Source of the DNA: Embleya hyalina
Lineage (GTDB): Bacteria > Actinomycetota > Actinomycetes > Streptomycetales > Streptomycetaceae
Assembly (NCBI RefSeq): GCF_003967355.1
Contig: NZ_BIFH01000018.1
Location: 336,352 to 400,351 of the forward strand
DNA: 64,000 nt
Reading direction: 5' to 3'
Position numbers and translations under genes: made by a program. The notes beneath the pieces were generated by a model. It ran no database searches. It saw only the letters and a list, made by a program, of their open reading frames with translations, and was not told where the DNA came from. Shown here piece by piece: positions 36,453 to 44,418 of this stretch (position 1 is the first letter of the stretch; the number at the start of each line of letters is the position of its first letter).

Positions 36453-36559
36453 GGGACGGGTACCTCCGGACGTGCGACGGGCATGGCGACGAACCCCGCG
36501 AGCCTAGGCGGCGGGCCCGACACGGTGGGCGCCGGGGCGGCGGGCACCCGGGGCGGTGC

Positions 36560-37429
36560 TCACCACTCGCCGGGGGCGAGGGTGAAGTGGGCGTACGGGA
36601 CCGTCCACACCACCTCGTGGCCGAGCCGGTGGCCGGTGTAGCCGTCCTCGCCGTAGGCCGTGCCGTGGTCGGACGTGACGATCGCGAAGCACGGACGGCG
36701 GCTGCTCATCGCCCGGAACAGCCGGCCGATGTGCCGGTCCACGTACTCCAGTGCCGCGGCGTGCGTCTCCCGGGTGTCGCCGGCGGCCGGGTCGGCGCCC
36801 GCCAGGTGGAACCAGTTCGGCTGGTGCAGCGCCGAGACGTTGACCAGCAGGAACAGCCTCCGGTCGGAGTCCAGCGCGCCGACCACCCGCTCGGCGCACG
36901 CGACCTGGGCCTCGAACGAGGTGGGCGAGGCGACGCCGAGTTCCGGATCCCAGTGGCTCTCCGCGAACATGCCGGGCAACACCGAGCCGAGCGCGCCCCG
37001 CTTGTCGAAGAACCCGACGCCGCCGACGCAGGCCGTGTGGTAGCCCGCGGCGGCCAGCGCGGTCGGCAGGTCCGCGTCGTCGAAGACCCACGTGTGCGGC
37101 GCGGTCGACTCGCTCCCGCCGAACCGGGCGGCGAACAACCGCGGATGCGGACCCTGGCCCACCGGCGTCGGCAGGAAGCCGGCGAGGAAGGCGGTGTGCG
37201 CGGCGAACGTGAAGCTTCCCGGCGTGTGCCGCCGTTCCCAGCGGCCGTCCGGGAGCACCCGGGCCAGGTTGGGCAGGCGCCCCGCGGCGACGAGTTCGGC
37301 GGCGACGTCGTAGCGCAGCGTGTCCAGGGTCACCATCAGCAGGTCGTGCCGGCCGACGACGGCGTTCATGTCCGCGGGCGCGGATCGGCCGCTGCGCTCC
37401 CCGGGTTCGGGCGATGGTGGTGTCGTCAT
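36560..37429 (-). CDS. STM4013-family sulfatase/alkaline-phosphatase-fold hydrolase
   Basis: 289 aa. The fold is shown by LLMVTLDTLRYDVAAEL near the N-terminus (metal Asp36), a Thr/Ser nucleophile region GSFTFAAHTAFLAGFLPTP, and the late metal motif IVTSDHGTAYGEDGYTGHRLGH. There is no signal peptide, so it acts in the cytoplasm with the other operon proteins. Starts at ATG 37429, overlapping STM4014 by 4 bp. It may hydrolyse a phosphate or sulfate ester, or transfer a phospho group, in the unknown pathway. Confidence 0.88.
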   Translation of the reverse strand: MTTPPSPEPGERSGRSAPADMNAVVGRHDLLMVTLDTLRYDVAAELVAAGRLPNLARVLPDGRWERRHTPGSFTFAAHTAFLAGFLPTPVGQGPHPRLFAARFGGSESTAPHTWVFDDADLPTALAAAGYHTACVGGVGFFDKRGALGSVLPGMFAESHWDPELGVASPTSFEAQVACAERVVGALDSDRRLFLLVNVSALHQPNWFHLAGADPAAGDTRETHAAALEYVDRHIGRLFRAMSSRRPCFAIVTSDHGTAYGEDGYTGHRLGHEVVWTVPYAHFTLAPGEW

Positions 37430-38589
37430 GTCGGGCACGGAACTCGATCCTCGTCTCGTGGCGCCGCACCGGTGGATCCGGCCGGCCGCCAACCTTCCAC
37501 CAGGGCGTGGACCTGCTCCCCCCACGTGTCCCGACCCCGGCGCAGCACACCGGGCAGCAGGTCCCCGAACGCGTTGACCTCGCCCACGGCGTGCCGGCGC
37601 CGATCCACCGCGAACAGCAGGTCGACGCCGACGTGCAGCGTACGGGGGAAACACTCGGCCGCCCGGACGCAGGTCGCCATCGCCCGCGCCCAGGCGTCCT
37701 CCCCGACGGAGCGACGCACGGCCGCGACGTCGCCGCGCGCGTTGCCCAGGTGCAGGTTCGTCATCGGCGACCGGCTCGACCGGGCCACGACGTGCGTGGC
37801 CCGCCCCGCGACGACCAGGACGCGCAGGTCGGTCGCGCGCCCGTCCAGGGTCAGCTTCGGCAACCACGCCTCGACGTGCAGGCCGTCCGCGTCGCAGTCC
37901 GCGCCGAGCGCGTCCACCAGCGCCGCGACGTCGGCTTCGTCGCGGTATCTGCCGATCCGCAGCGAGTTGTACAGGGCGATGCCGCCCGCCTCGCGCACGA
38001 GTTCGACGGACGTCGTCGCCTGGACGCGCGTCGTTCCGTGCGTCTCCAGGGCCACCACACCGGACGCCGAAGACCCGTGCGGCGGCTTGACGAACACCCG
38101 AGGGCAGCGCGCGTCGGCCATTCGCCGCCGCAGGTCGGCGTACGACCGCACCGGCGCCGTCGCGGGCCCGGTCAGCGCGCGCGGCAGCGGAACGTCGTGC
38201 GCCTCCAACAACGAGTGCGCCCGGCGCTTGTCGAACATCACCGCGATCTCCCCGGCGTCGTTCACCGACCACGCCCCGGGGGAGGCCGCCACGGCGGCTT
38301 CGATCCGCCCGAGCGCGGCGACGAACGCGGCATGCCGGGCGCTGCCGCCCTCGACCCGGAACGGGTCGGCGGGCGCGCCGCTCAGCAGCGTGTGCACGTC
38401 CGCGTCCTCGCCCGGCGAGTCGATCCGCACCGGCCCGGCGGGGAAGACGAGCGGCTCCCGGGAGAGGACGTCGCGCCAGGCGACCAACCGCGGCTCGGGC
38501 AGCCCCGCCGCCTCGGCCGCCGCGGCGAACCCGGCGACGCGGCGATGGCCGGGATTGCCCACGACGGTGACGGCGGGACGTTCGATCAC
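37426..38589 (-). CDS. STM4014-family ATP-grasp-like protein
   Basis: 387 aa. The order of motifs fits an ATP-grasp ligase: DKRRAHSLLEAHDVPLPRAL, then the lysine strand RVFVKPPHGSSASGVVAL, then DLRVLVVAGRATHVVARSS, then the magnesium-binding end HVGVDLLFAVDRR with GEVNAFGDLLPG. Such enzymes form acyl-phosphates and join carboxylates to amines, including on peptide C-termini or side chains. GTG 38589. It sits 22 bp after the first STM4015 paralogue and overlaps STM4013 by 4 bp. Confidence 0.85.
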   Translation of the reverse strand: MIERPAVTVVGNPGHRRVAGFAAAAEAAGLPEPRLVAWRDVLSREPLVFPAGPVRIDSPGEDADVHTLLSGAPADPFRVEGGSARHAAFVAALGRIEAAVAASPGAWSVNDAGEIAVMFDKRRAHSLLEAHDVPLPRALTGPATAPVRSYADLRRRMADARCPRVFVKPPHGSSASGVVALETHGTTRVQATTSVELVREAGGIALYNSLRIGRYRDEADVAALVDALGADCDADGLHVEAWLPKLTLDGRATDLRVLVVAGRATHVVARSSRSPMTNLHLGNARGDVAAVRRSVGEDAWARAMATCVRAAECFPRTLHVGVDLLFAVDRRRHAVGEVNAFGDLLPGVLRRGRDTWGEQVHALVEGWRPAGSTGAAPRDEDRVPCPT

Positions 38590-38611
38590 GCCGTCACTCC
38601 CGCGCGGCGGG

Positions 38612-39589
38612 TCATTCGGAGACCTCGGTGTAGCGGCCCGAGCCCCAGTCCCGCAACTCCTCGGAGCGGCCGATGTCGACGGTGACCCCGTGCGGGCGCA
38701 ACGTCGCCCGCAGGCGCTCGGCCATCGGGTCGGACACGAAGTGGTGGTGGACGCGCAGCGTCTTCAGGTGGGTGAGCGGCTGACCGGCGAGCAGCGCCTC
38801 GGCGCCTTCGTCGCCCAGGGTACCCATCGACAGGTCGAGGGATTCCAGGCGGGCGGTCAGCGGCGCGGCGGCCACGGCCGCGGCGACGGCGTCCTGGATC
38901 TCACTGTTCATCAGGCCGAGCCGGCGCAGCGCCGGGACGCGTACGCCGGACAGCAGCTCCGCGAGGTCGTCGACGGTCGCGGTGCCGCCGTACCGGTCGA
39001 CGCCCAGCCAGATCTCCAGGCTCTCCAGCGCCGGGAGGTCGCAGAGGCCGATGGCGCCGACGAGGCGCGCGGACAGGCCGCCGCTCTCGAACCGCAGGGC
39101 ACGCAACGCGTCGTGGCGCAGCGGCTCCAGCGCCGGCGCGGTGTCCGGGTTGCCGTCGAAGGCGCCGCCGCGCACGACGAGTTCTTCCAGCCGCGGGTAG
39201 GCGCGCAGCACCGGGGTGAGGGTGCCGATGCTCATCCACGAGATCTCGGACTCCTCCTGGACGACATCGCCGAGGAACAGGTGCCGGAGGTTCGGGAACC
39301 GGTCCACGTGCTCCACCAGGAGCCCGAGCGCGGGACTCTCGGCGGACAGGTCGTCGGTCCAGCACCCACACAGCAGCGCGGTGACCCGGGTGGTGTCCAC
39401 GGTGTCGAGGAAGTACCGGAACCGCTTCTCGAATTCGGCCTCCTCGTCGTCCCACGGGTCCACCCGGAGGCGCCAGGCGACGGCGTCCGGCGGGTCGCCC
39501 GGCGTGCTCGACGTCGCGGTGGAGTCGCGGGGCGGGAGGTCGACGACGGGCAGGCCGCCGAAGTGCGGGGTGAACTCGTAGAGCGACAT
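38612..39589 (-). CDS. STM4015-family leucine-rich protein, copy 1
   Basis: 325 aa. An N-terminal segment containing FGGLPVVDLPP and a domain with WRLRVDPWDDEEAEFEKRFRYFLDTVDTTRVTALL are followed by leucine-rich repeats (PNLRHLFLGDV, YPRLEELVVRGG, ALESLEIWLG, PALRRLGLMNSEIQDAVAAAVA, LESLDLSMGTLGDEGAEALL). It ends after a short linker with SGRYTEVSE. The paralogue 79 bp upstream is clearly homologous and has the same final motif. Most likely a binding scaffold or the substrate of the operon enzymes. Confidence 0.88.
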   Translation of the reverse strand: MSLYEFTPHFGGLPVVDLPPRDSTATSSTPGDPPDAVAWRLRVDPWDDEEAEFEKRFRYFLDTVDTTRVTALLCGCWTDDLSAESPALGLLVEHVDRFPNLRHLFLGDVVQEESEISWMSIGTLTPVLRAYPRLEELVVRGGAFDGNPDTAPALEPLRHDALRALRFESGGLSARLVGAIGLCDLPALESLEIWLGVDRYGGTATVDDLAELLSGVRVPALRRLGLMNSEIQDAVAAAVAAAPLTARLESLDLSMGTLGDEGAEALLAGQPLTHLKTLRVHHHFVSDPMAERLRATLRPHGVTVDIGRSEELRDWGSGRYTEVSE

Positions 39590-39668
39590 GTGCTGTTCCT
39601 GGCTTCCGGGCGGGTTCGGACGGCCGGGCGGCGGGGCGCCTGCGGCCGGTGGCGGGTGTGCGGGTCGC

Positions 39669-40652
39669 TCACTCCGCGACGGCGATGTAGCGCCAGGCCT
39701 CCTCGCCGTCGTCGTCGGCCTGCTGCGGGTCGCCGAGGTCGAGCGCGAGGCCGGGTGCCGAAAGGGCCGCGGTGAGTCGTTCCCGCATGGCGGGGGTGAT
39801 GAAATGGTGGCTGAGGTTGAGCACCCGCAGGTGTCCGAGGGGTTGACCGATGAGCAGCGCCTCGGCGCCCTCGTTGCCCAACGCGCCCATGGACAGGTCG
39901 AGTTCGGTCAGCCGTCCGAGCACGGGGGACGCCGAGACCGCGGCCGCGACCTCGTCCTGGATCTCGCTGTTCATCAGGCCGAGTCGGGTGAGCGCGGGCA
40001 GGCCGCCGGCGCGCAGGATGCCCTCGATGTCGCGGACGGTCGCGTCGCCGCCGTACTCGTCGGTGCCCAGCCACAGCTCCAGCGTGCGCAGTGCCGGGAA
40101 GGTGCTCGCGCCGACCGCGCGCACCACGCGCGCGGGGAGTCCGCCGGTGCGGAACTCCAGGTGCCGCAGGCTCTCGTGGCGCACGGGTTCGAGCACGAGG
40201 TCCTGGCCGCCCTGGACGATCAGCGTCTCCAGCCGGGGAAACGCCTCGAACAGCGGCGTGATGTCCGACTGGAGGATCCACGAGATCTCGTTCTCCTCCG
40301 GCGTGATGTCGCCGAAGTAGAGGTGGCGCAGCGCCGGCAGCCGGTCGGCGGCGTCGACGAGCGAGCGCACCGCCTCCTTCGAGTCCTCGCCCGGCTCCCA
40401 CATGCCGACCAGCACGGCGGTGACCAGCGTGGTGTCGACGGTGTCGAGGAAACGCGCGACGTGCTCGGTGAACTTCTCCGAGCTCGGATACCCCTCGATC
40501 CGCAGCCGCCACGCCGCGTCCGCCGCGGCGGGGAGCGGCTTCGCGTTCCTCGCCGCCGCGTTGTCGGCCCGCGTGGCCTTGGGGTTCACCATCGGGTTGA
40601 GCTCGGCTATGGGCAGTCCGGCGAACCGCTCGTCGCCGTCGTAGTTCGACAT
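39669..40652 (-). CDS. STM4015-family leucine-rich protein, copy 2
   Basis: 327 aa, co-linear with copy 1: FAGLPIAELNP at the start, WRLRIEGYPSSEKFTEHVARFLDTVDTTLVTAVL, the same repeats (LRTLELWLGTDEYGGDATV, GLMNSEIQDEVAAAVSAS, LSMGALGNEGAEALLIGQPL) and an acidic linker DDDGEEAW ending in RYIAVAE. It is the first STM401x gene and begins 42 bp after the PucR stop on the same strand. Two copies with conserved repeat faces but different linkers suggest functional specialisation. Confidence 0.88.
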   Translation of the reverse strand: MSNYDGDERFAGLPIAELNPMVNPKATRADNAAARNAKPLPAAADAAWRLRIEGYPSSEKFTEHVARFLDTVDTTLVTAVLVGMWEPGEDSKEAVRSLVDAADRLPALRHLYFGDITPEENEISWILQSDITPLFEAFPRLETLIVQGGQDLVLEPVRHESLRHLEFRTGGLPARVVRAVGASTFPALRTLELWLGTDEYGGDATVRDIEGILRAGGLPALTRLGLMNSEIQDEVAAAVSASPVLGRLTELDLSMGALGNEGAEALLIGQPLGHLRVLNLSHHFITPAMRERLTAALSAPGLALDLGDPQQADDDGEEAWRYIAVAE

Positions 40653-40694
40653 GGGCCATGCCTACCAGAGCCCGGTGACCGCGGGGCGGGGGGT

Positions 40695-42308
40695 CTACCA
40701 GTCGAGCCGGCCGCCGAGGCGCAACCGCAGCCACAACACCAGCCGTTCGTCCGGGTCGGCGAGATCGAACCCGAAGATCTCGGTGGCCCGGGAGAGCCGG
40801 TAGCGGATCGTGTTCGGGTGTACGGACAGCAGATGCGAGGCGGCCGCGACATCGCCGTCGGCGTCCAGGTAGGCGAGGATGGTGGGCGCGTAGGTGGTGC
40901 CGTGTTCCAGGTCGTGGGCGCGGATCGCCGGTCCGAGCCGGCGGGGGACCACCTCGTGCGTGGCCAGCATCCCGGCCAGCGCGGACAACGTCGCGCCGGC
41001 CCACATCTCGTCGATCGAGGCCACCTGGCACGGTTGTGGATCACCCGGCCGCTCGGACAGCGCGCGCAGCACCAGATCCGCGTCGGCGCGCGAACTCTCG
41101 ATCGAGCGCAGTTCCTGGACGGGCGAGCCGAGTCCGGCCCGGACGGGCACCCGCAGCGCGCTGTGCGCCCGCCGCGCGATGTAGGCGACGAGTTCGCGGT
41201 GCGCGTTCGGCGACGGTTCGCTCGGGAGCAGCGCGTAGACCGTTCCGTCGATCAGCGCGCAGCCGTGTCTGCCGTAGCGTGCCTCGCAGTGCAGGCTCAC
41301 CAGGTCGGCCAGCCGGGTGGCCGCGTGTGCGGTGAGCGCGTCCTCGGCGTCGACCGAGGCGACGGCGAACGCGGCCATGGCGACGGGCAGGTTCGGGTCC
41401 AGACCGAGCTGTGGGGCCACCGCCGTGACACTGCTCGGATCGGCCAACAACCGCCGCAGCAGGTCGGCGTACCTGCGCCGGACGGCGGACTCCGTGGTGC
41501 GGGCCGCGAGCAGGTGCAGCGCGACGTTGTCCGCCACGTCGGACAGGGCCTGTTCGGCGGCGGAGTCCAGGTGTTCGCCGGCGTCGACGACCCAGATCGA
41601 CCCCAACACCTCGCTGCCCACGCGGACGGCGACACCGAGCCGGGGAAGTCCCCCGGGAACGGCGGGGAAGCGGCAGGTGCGCCCGAGCCGGGTGAGCACC
41701 CGGTACTGCTCGTCGTAGTCCGGGCCGTCGGGCACCTGGAGGCCGAGGATGCCCTGGCGGCGGCCCTCGTCGACGGCCTGGCCGGGCAGGGTCGAGTAGG
41801 CGAGGATGCGCCGGTGCGGATCCTCGATCACGGTGGCTCCGCCGACCATGCCGGCGATCGCGTTGGCCAACGCGAACAGGTCGCCGAAGGCCGGGGCGCC
41901 CGCGGCCTGCCCGAAGCGCACCGTCGGGGTGAGGGCCGAGGAGATCATGGCGTCCAGGTGATGCCAGGCCACCGCCTCGTTGGCGGCCAGGAGCACGATG
42001 CCGGCCTGTCGGGCGGCTTCCACCAACGCGGTGACCGGCTCGCCGAAGCTCTTCACCACCAGGCACGTGTACCCGGCCTGTGCCGCCGAGCCGATCAGGT
42101 CCGTCGCCCGTGCCTCGTCCATCCCCACGCCGACGGCGAGCAGGATCGCGTCGGTCACGGCGGGGAGGGGCAGCGGGGCGCGTCGCTCGTAGATGAGTAC
42201 GCCCGAGACCGGCACCGGTTTTTCCGGCGGGTCGGTCAACGGCCGCAACAGGGACGAGCCCAGTACCTCCAGGACCTGTCCGAGATCGGGAACCCCGGTA
42301 CCGAGCAT
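40695..42308 (-). CDS. PucR-family transcriptional regulator
   Basis: 537 aa. The N-terminal PucR domain (VSGVLIYERRAPLPLPAVTDAILLAVGVGM) and a central GAF-like region with GGATVIEDPHRRILAYS are followed by the C-terminal HTH_30 with LSVHPNTIRYRLSRATEIFG. PucR-type regulators sense nitrogen or peptide-derived metabolites. ATG 42308 follows AAGGGG. Its promoter region contains copy A of a 120-bp repeat also found before the peptide transporter and racemase genes, so it is the best candidate regulator of that regulon. It may also read through into the STM401x operon (42-bp gap). Confidence 0.9.
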   Translation of the reverse strand: MLGTGVPDLGQVLEVLGSSLLRPLTDPPEKPVPVSGVLIYERRAPLPLPAVTDAILLAVGVGMDEARATDLIGSAAQAGYTCLVVKSFGEPVTALVEAARQAGIVLLAANEAVAWHHLDAMISSALTPTVRFGQAAGAPAFGDLFALANAIAGMVGGATVIEDPHRRILAYSTLPGQAVDEGRRQGILGLQVPDGPDYDEQYRVLTRLGRTCRFPAVPGGLPRLGVAVRVGSEVLGSIWVVDAGEHLDSAAEQALSDVADNVALHLLAARTTESAVRRRYADLLRRLLADPSSVTAVAPQLGLDPNLPVAMAAFAVASVDAEDALTAHAATRLADLVSLHCEARYGRHGCALIDGTVYALLPSEPSPNAHRELVAYIARRAHSALRVPVRAGLGSPVQELRSIESSRADADLVLRALSERPGDPQPCQVASIDEMWAGATLSALAGMLATHEVVPRRLGPAIRAHDLEHGTTYAPTILAYLDADGDVAAASHLLSVHPNTIRYRLSRATEIFGFDLADPDERLVLWLRLRLGGRLDW

Positions 42309-42315
42309 TCTCACC

Positions 42316-42435
42316 CCTTTGGCCGGCCACACAAAGCATTCGGGGAATCTCTGGATCGGCGTCACATGTCCCCGGCCGATCCGGGCGCCACGCTTTCCGC
42401 ATGCACAATCCGGCAGGCGGGCGGCGGGCACATCC
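42316..42435 (-). repeat. 120-bp shared element, copy A
   Basis: Read on the minus strand toward PucR, this matches 50856-50975 (plus strand) without gaps over 120 bp with about 16 differences. The best conserved blocks are GATTGTGCATGCGGAAAGCG and CCAGAGATTCC-x-CGAATGC and CCGGCCAAAG. In this copy the end supplies the PucR ribosome site. A 23-codon ORF (42362-42433, minus) lies inside. Confidence 0.85.
42362..42433 (-). CDS. Possible conserved 23-aa micropeptide in copy A
   Basis: ATG...TGA ORF whose product starts MCPPPACRIVHAES and ends SAGDM. Compared with the copy B ORF, all four nucleotide differences in its central part (HAESVAPGSAG) are synonymous third-position changes, which hints at selection on the peptide. 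No good ribosome site precedes it, so it may instead be a conserved DNA or RNA element. Confidence 0.35.
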   Translation of the reverse strand: MCPPPACRIVHAESVAPGSAGDM

Positions 42436-42611
42436 AGTGACCGTACCTGCAACGACCCCATGGAGCGCAACCGACCGCAGTCGGCCGTGACGGGCCGAAT
42501 GCCGCCGGTGACCGCCGACCGTTTGCCCGCTCGCGGATATCGAAATCCGTATCCGTCGGGCGTTATCGATTACGGCACATGTATGAGTGCTGTGCTGCAG
42601 AAGGAGACATT

Positions 42612-43727
42612 GTGCGATACAGGACGAGTGCGGTCGTGGCCTTGGCGTGTGCGGCCTCTTTGCTGACGGTGCCGACGAAGGCGGGCGCGGCGCCGCAGTG
42701 TGACACCACGCCCATCCGGACGGCGATGAAGGCACTGGAAGGTGTCGGCGCCACGGGGATGAGCGTGACGGTGAAGAGCCCGAACTGTGGGGTCCGCACG
42801 GGCGGTGTCGGCCTCGCCGATCGCAGAACGGGCCGCAAGGTCGTCGGCGACGAGCACAGCCGCATCGGCAGCGACACCAAGACCTGGACGGCCACCGTCG
42901 TGCTGCAACTCGTCGGCGAGGGCCGGATCGGTCTCGACGACACCGTGGACGACTACCTGCCGGGTCTGATCCGCACCAGGCTCTACGACGGGCGCACCAT
43001 CACGATCCGACAGCTTCTGCAGCACACCAGCGGCCTGCCCGACTACCTGGACGCGCCGTTCTGGGAGGACGAGGAGGCGCACCGCTGGGATCACATCGAG
43101 CCCCTGCAGACGGTCCGGCAGGCGCTCGCCCTGCCCAGGCCCGAGCGCGCGCCGTCGGGCTTCGCCTACTCCAACACCAACTACAACCTGGTCGGTCTGA
43201 TCGTCAAGGAGGTCACGGGCCGCAGCATCGCCACCGAGATCGAGGAGCGGATCATCGCACCGCTCGGACTGTGCGAGACCGAATGGGCCGGCGATCGCAC
43301 CACCTTGCCCAAGCCGGAGTTGCGCGGTTACGTGGAGCGGGGCAAGACCCTGGTGGACCGGACCGAATGGAACACCTCGGAGGCCGACGCGTCGGGCGCG
43401 CTGATCTCCGACGGTGCGGACACCACCACCTTCTGGACCGCCCTGTTGACCGGGAAGCTGCTGGCCCCGGCCCAACTCGCGGAGCTGAAGAAGACGGTCG
43501 CCGAGGACGTCGCGAACGAACGCTACGGCCTGGGCGTCGAGCGCCACGAGCCCTACCCGGGCTTCGTGCTGTGGGGACACAGCGGCAGCATGTCCAGCGG
43601 CCACAAGTTCCGGAACGCCGTCACCGACGACGGCCGACGGTCGGTGACCCTGCTGATCGGCTCGGAGTCGTTCGACTCGGACCGGGTGGACGCCATCATG
43701 AGCAAGCTCCTGCGCGACCTGCGCTGA
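42612..43727 (+). CDS. Secreted serine DD-peptidase / beta-lactamase-fold hydrolase
   Basis: 371 aa with a signal peptide (VVALACAASLLTVPTKAGA). The three active-site elements of class C beta-lactamases and DD-peptidases are present: SDTK (SxxK), YSNTN (YxN) and GHSGSM (HxG). Also QHTSGLPDY and LVGLIVKEVTGRSI. GTG 42612 follows AAGGAGA. Likely substrates are D-Ala-containing peptides or D-amino-acid amides or esters outside the cell. It is divergent from PucR and near the oligopeptide importer and a D-amino-acid-type racemase, which together suggest peptide salvage. A hairpin terminator follows. Confidence 0.9.
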   Translation: MRYRTSAVVALACAASLLTVPTKAGAAPQCDTTPIRTAMKALEGVGATGMSVTVKSPNCGVRTGGVGLADRRTGRKVVGDEHSRIGSDTKTWTATVVLQLVGEGRIGLDDTVDDYLPGLIRTRLYDGRTITIRQLLQHTSGLPDYLDAPFWEDEEAHRWDHIEPLQTVRQALALPRPERAPSGFAYSNTNYNLVGLIVKEVTGRSIATEIEERIIAPLGLCETEWAGDRTTLPKPELRGYVERGKTLVDRTEWNTSEADASGALISDGADTTTFWTALLTGKLLAPAQLAELKKTVAEDVANERYGLGVERHEPYPGFVLWGHSGSMSSGHKFRNAVTDDGRRSVTLLIGSESFDSDRVDAIMSKLLRDLR

Positions 43728-43737
43728 CGGAGACATC

Positions 43738-43771
43738 ATCGCGGCGGGGCCGGTTTCGGCTCCGCCGCGAT
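43738..43771 (+). terminator. Hairpin terminator after the serine hydrolase
   Basis: ATCGCGGCGG (43738-43747), one G-T pair, GCCG, loop GTTT, CGGC, CCGCCGCGAT (43762-43771): a 15-bp stem 10 bp after the stop codon. Confidence 0.8.
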
Positions 43772-43832
43772 GCCGTGTGATCGGTCGGTGCGGTCGGTCG
43801 GCGCGGTGCGTCGTGGCGCCCTCCCGGGCGGG

Positions 43833-43964
43833 GCAGCGGTCGACGGCGCGGCGCGGGACCGCGTTGCCGTCGGCGGTGACCACGAGCTCCCACCAGGCGC
43901 CGTGAACACGCTCGAAGCGGTGGCGACCCAGGAGTTCGGCGACGTGGCGGACGGCGTCGGGTAT
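43833..43964 (-). pseudogene. Possible C-terminal remnant of an MBL-fold hydrolase
   Basis: One minus frame reads IPDAVRHVAELLGRHRFERV then HGAWWELVVTADGNAVPRRA, resembling the last helices of actinobacterial metallo-beta-lactamase-fold hydrolases (pattern F-x-R-V-x-GAWW...A-x-x-R). The metal-binding HxHxDH core is absent and no proper start or stop frames the segment. Confidence 0.35.
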
Positions 43965-44080
43965 TCGGGGATGTGGTTCGCGTAGCCGTGAGGGCGGGTA
44001 CGCCGCCGGCCCCTCATACGGCAGCCGAGCCTCGGACTCGATCCCAATCCCCCGCAACACCCGCAGCCCGCCCTCCGCAG

Positions 44081-44137
44081 CGGCCCCGCGCAGTCTCGTC
44101 GCGGTTTCCGCGCCGGCCCCGCGCAGTCGCGTCGCGG
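44081..44137. repeat. Imperfect tandem repeat, 33-bp period
   Basis: Two 24-bp units (44081-44104 and 44114-44137) differ at one position and begin CGGCCCCGCGCAGTC. In a minus frame they encode ATRLRGAGAET-ATRLRGAAAEG, an 11-residue repeat; a third degenerate unit may follow toward 44170. Confidence 0.6.
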
Positions 44138-44418
44138 CCCCCACATCGGCGCCGCGTGGCCACGCAGCCCCATCCCGGGCTCCGCATTGTGGCCGCGTGT
44201 CACACGCTCCCGCGTCGTGGCCTCCGCGTCGGCACCGCGCGGCCCGTGGTGTCGAGCAGCGTGCTCTTGCCGGTGTCGATGTCGCCGACCGGCACGACCG
44301 CGCCCCCGCAGCCCCGGGTGGCGGTGCGGACCGGGGCGGCGAGGGCGGCGGTGTGGGGTGATCGTCGTGCGGTACGAAGGTCGACTCGTCCGGGGCCGCG
44401 GCCACGCCCGCACGGGCG

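Larger units (their letters stand above)
42309..42611. other. Divergent control region of PucR and serine hydrolase genes
   Basis: A 303-bp gap. Its PucR-proximal part is copy A of the 120-bp repeat; the hydrolase-proximal part contains an AT-richer CGTTATCGATTACGGCAC stretch before a strong AAGGAGA ribosome site. Confidence 0.6.
43772..44418. other. Degenerate 650-bp region with gene remnants
   Basis: No intact gene is supported. It contains a possible metallo-beta-lactamase-fold C-terminus (43833-43964, minus), a 33-bp-period tandem repeat (44081-44137) and a P-loop-like peptide GDIDTGKSTLLD in one minus frame near 44250-44285. This mix looks like decayed coding sequence. Confidence 0.45.

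Noticed and set aside
42400-42470. Apparent conserved protein N-terminus RLPDCACGKRG before PucR, also present near 50900
   Set aside because: It is another frame of the duplicated 120-bp element. PucR has its own ribosome site at ATG 42308, so the match is DNA-level, and in this frame the differences are not synonymous.
44240-44300. P-loop-like GDIDTGKSTLLD in a minus frame
   Set aside because: The frame is interrupted soon after and no switch or Walker B motif follows; kept only as part of the degenerate region.
42570-44405. Long minus-strand open frame across the serine hydrolase
   Set aside because: It is antisense to a gene with clear SxxK, YxN and HxG motifs and low-complexity in sequence; only the end beyond 43830 showed any family likeness.
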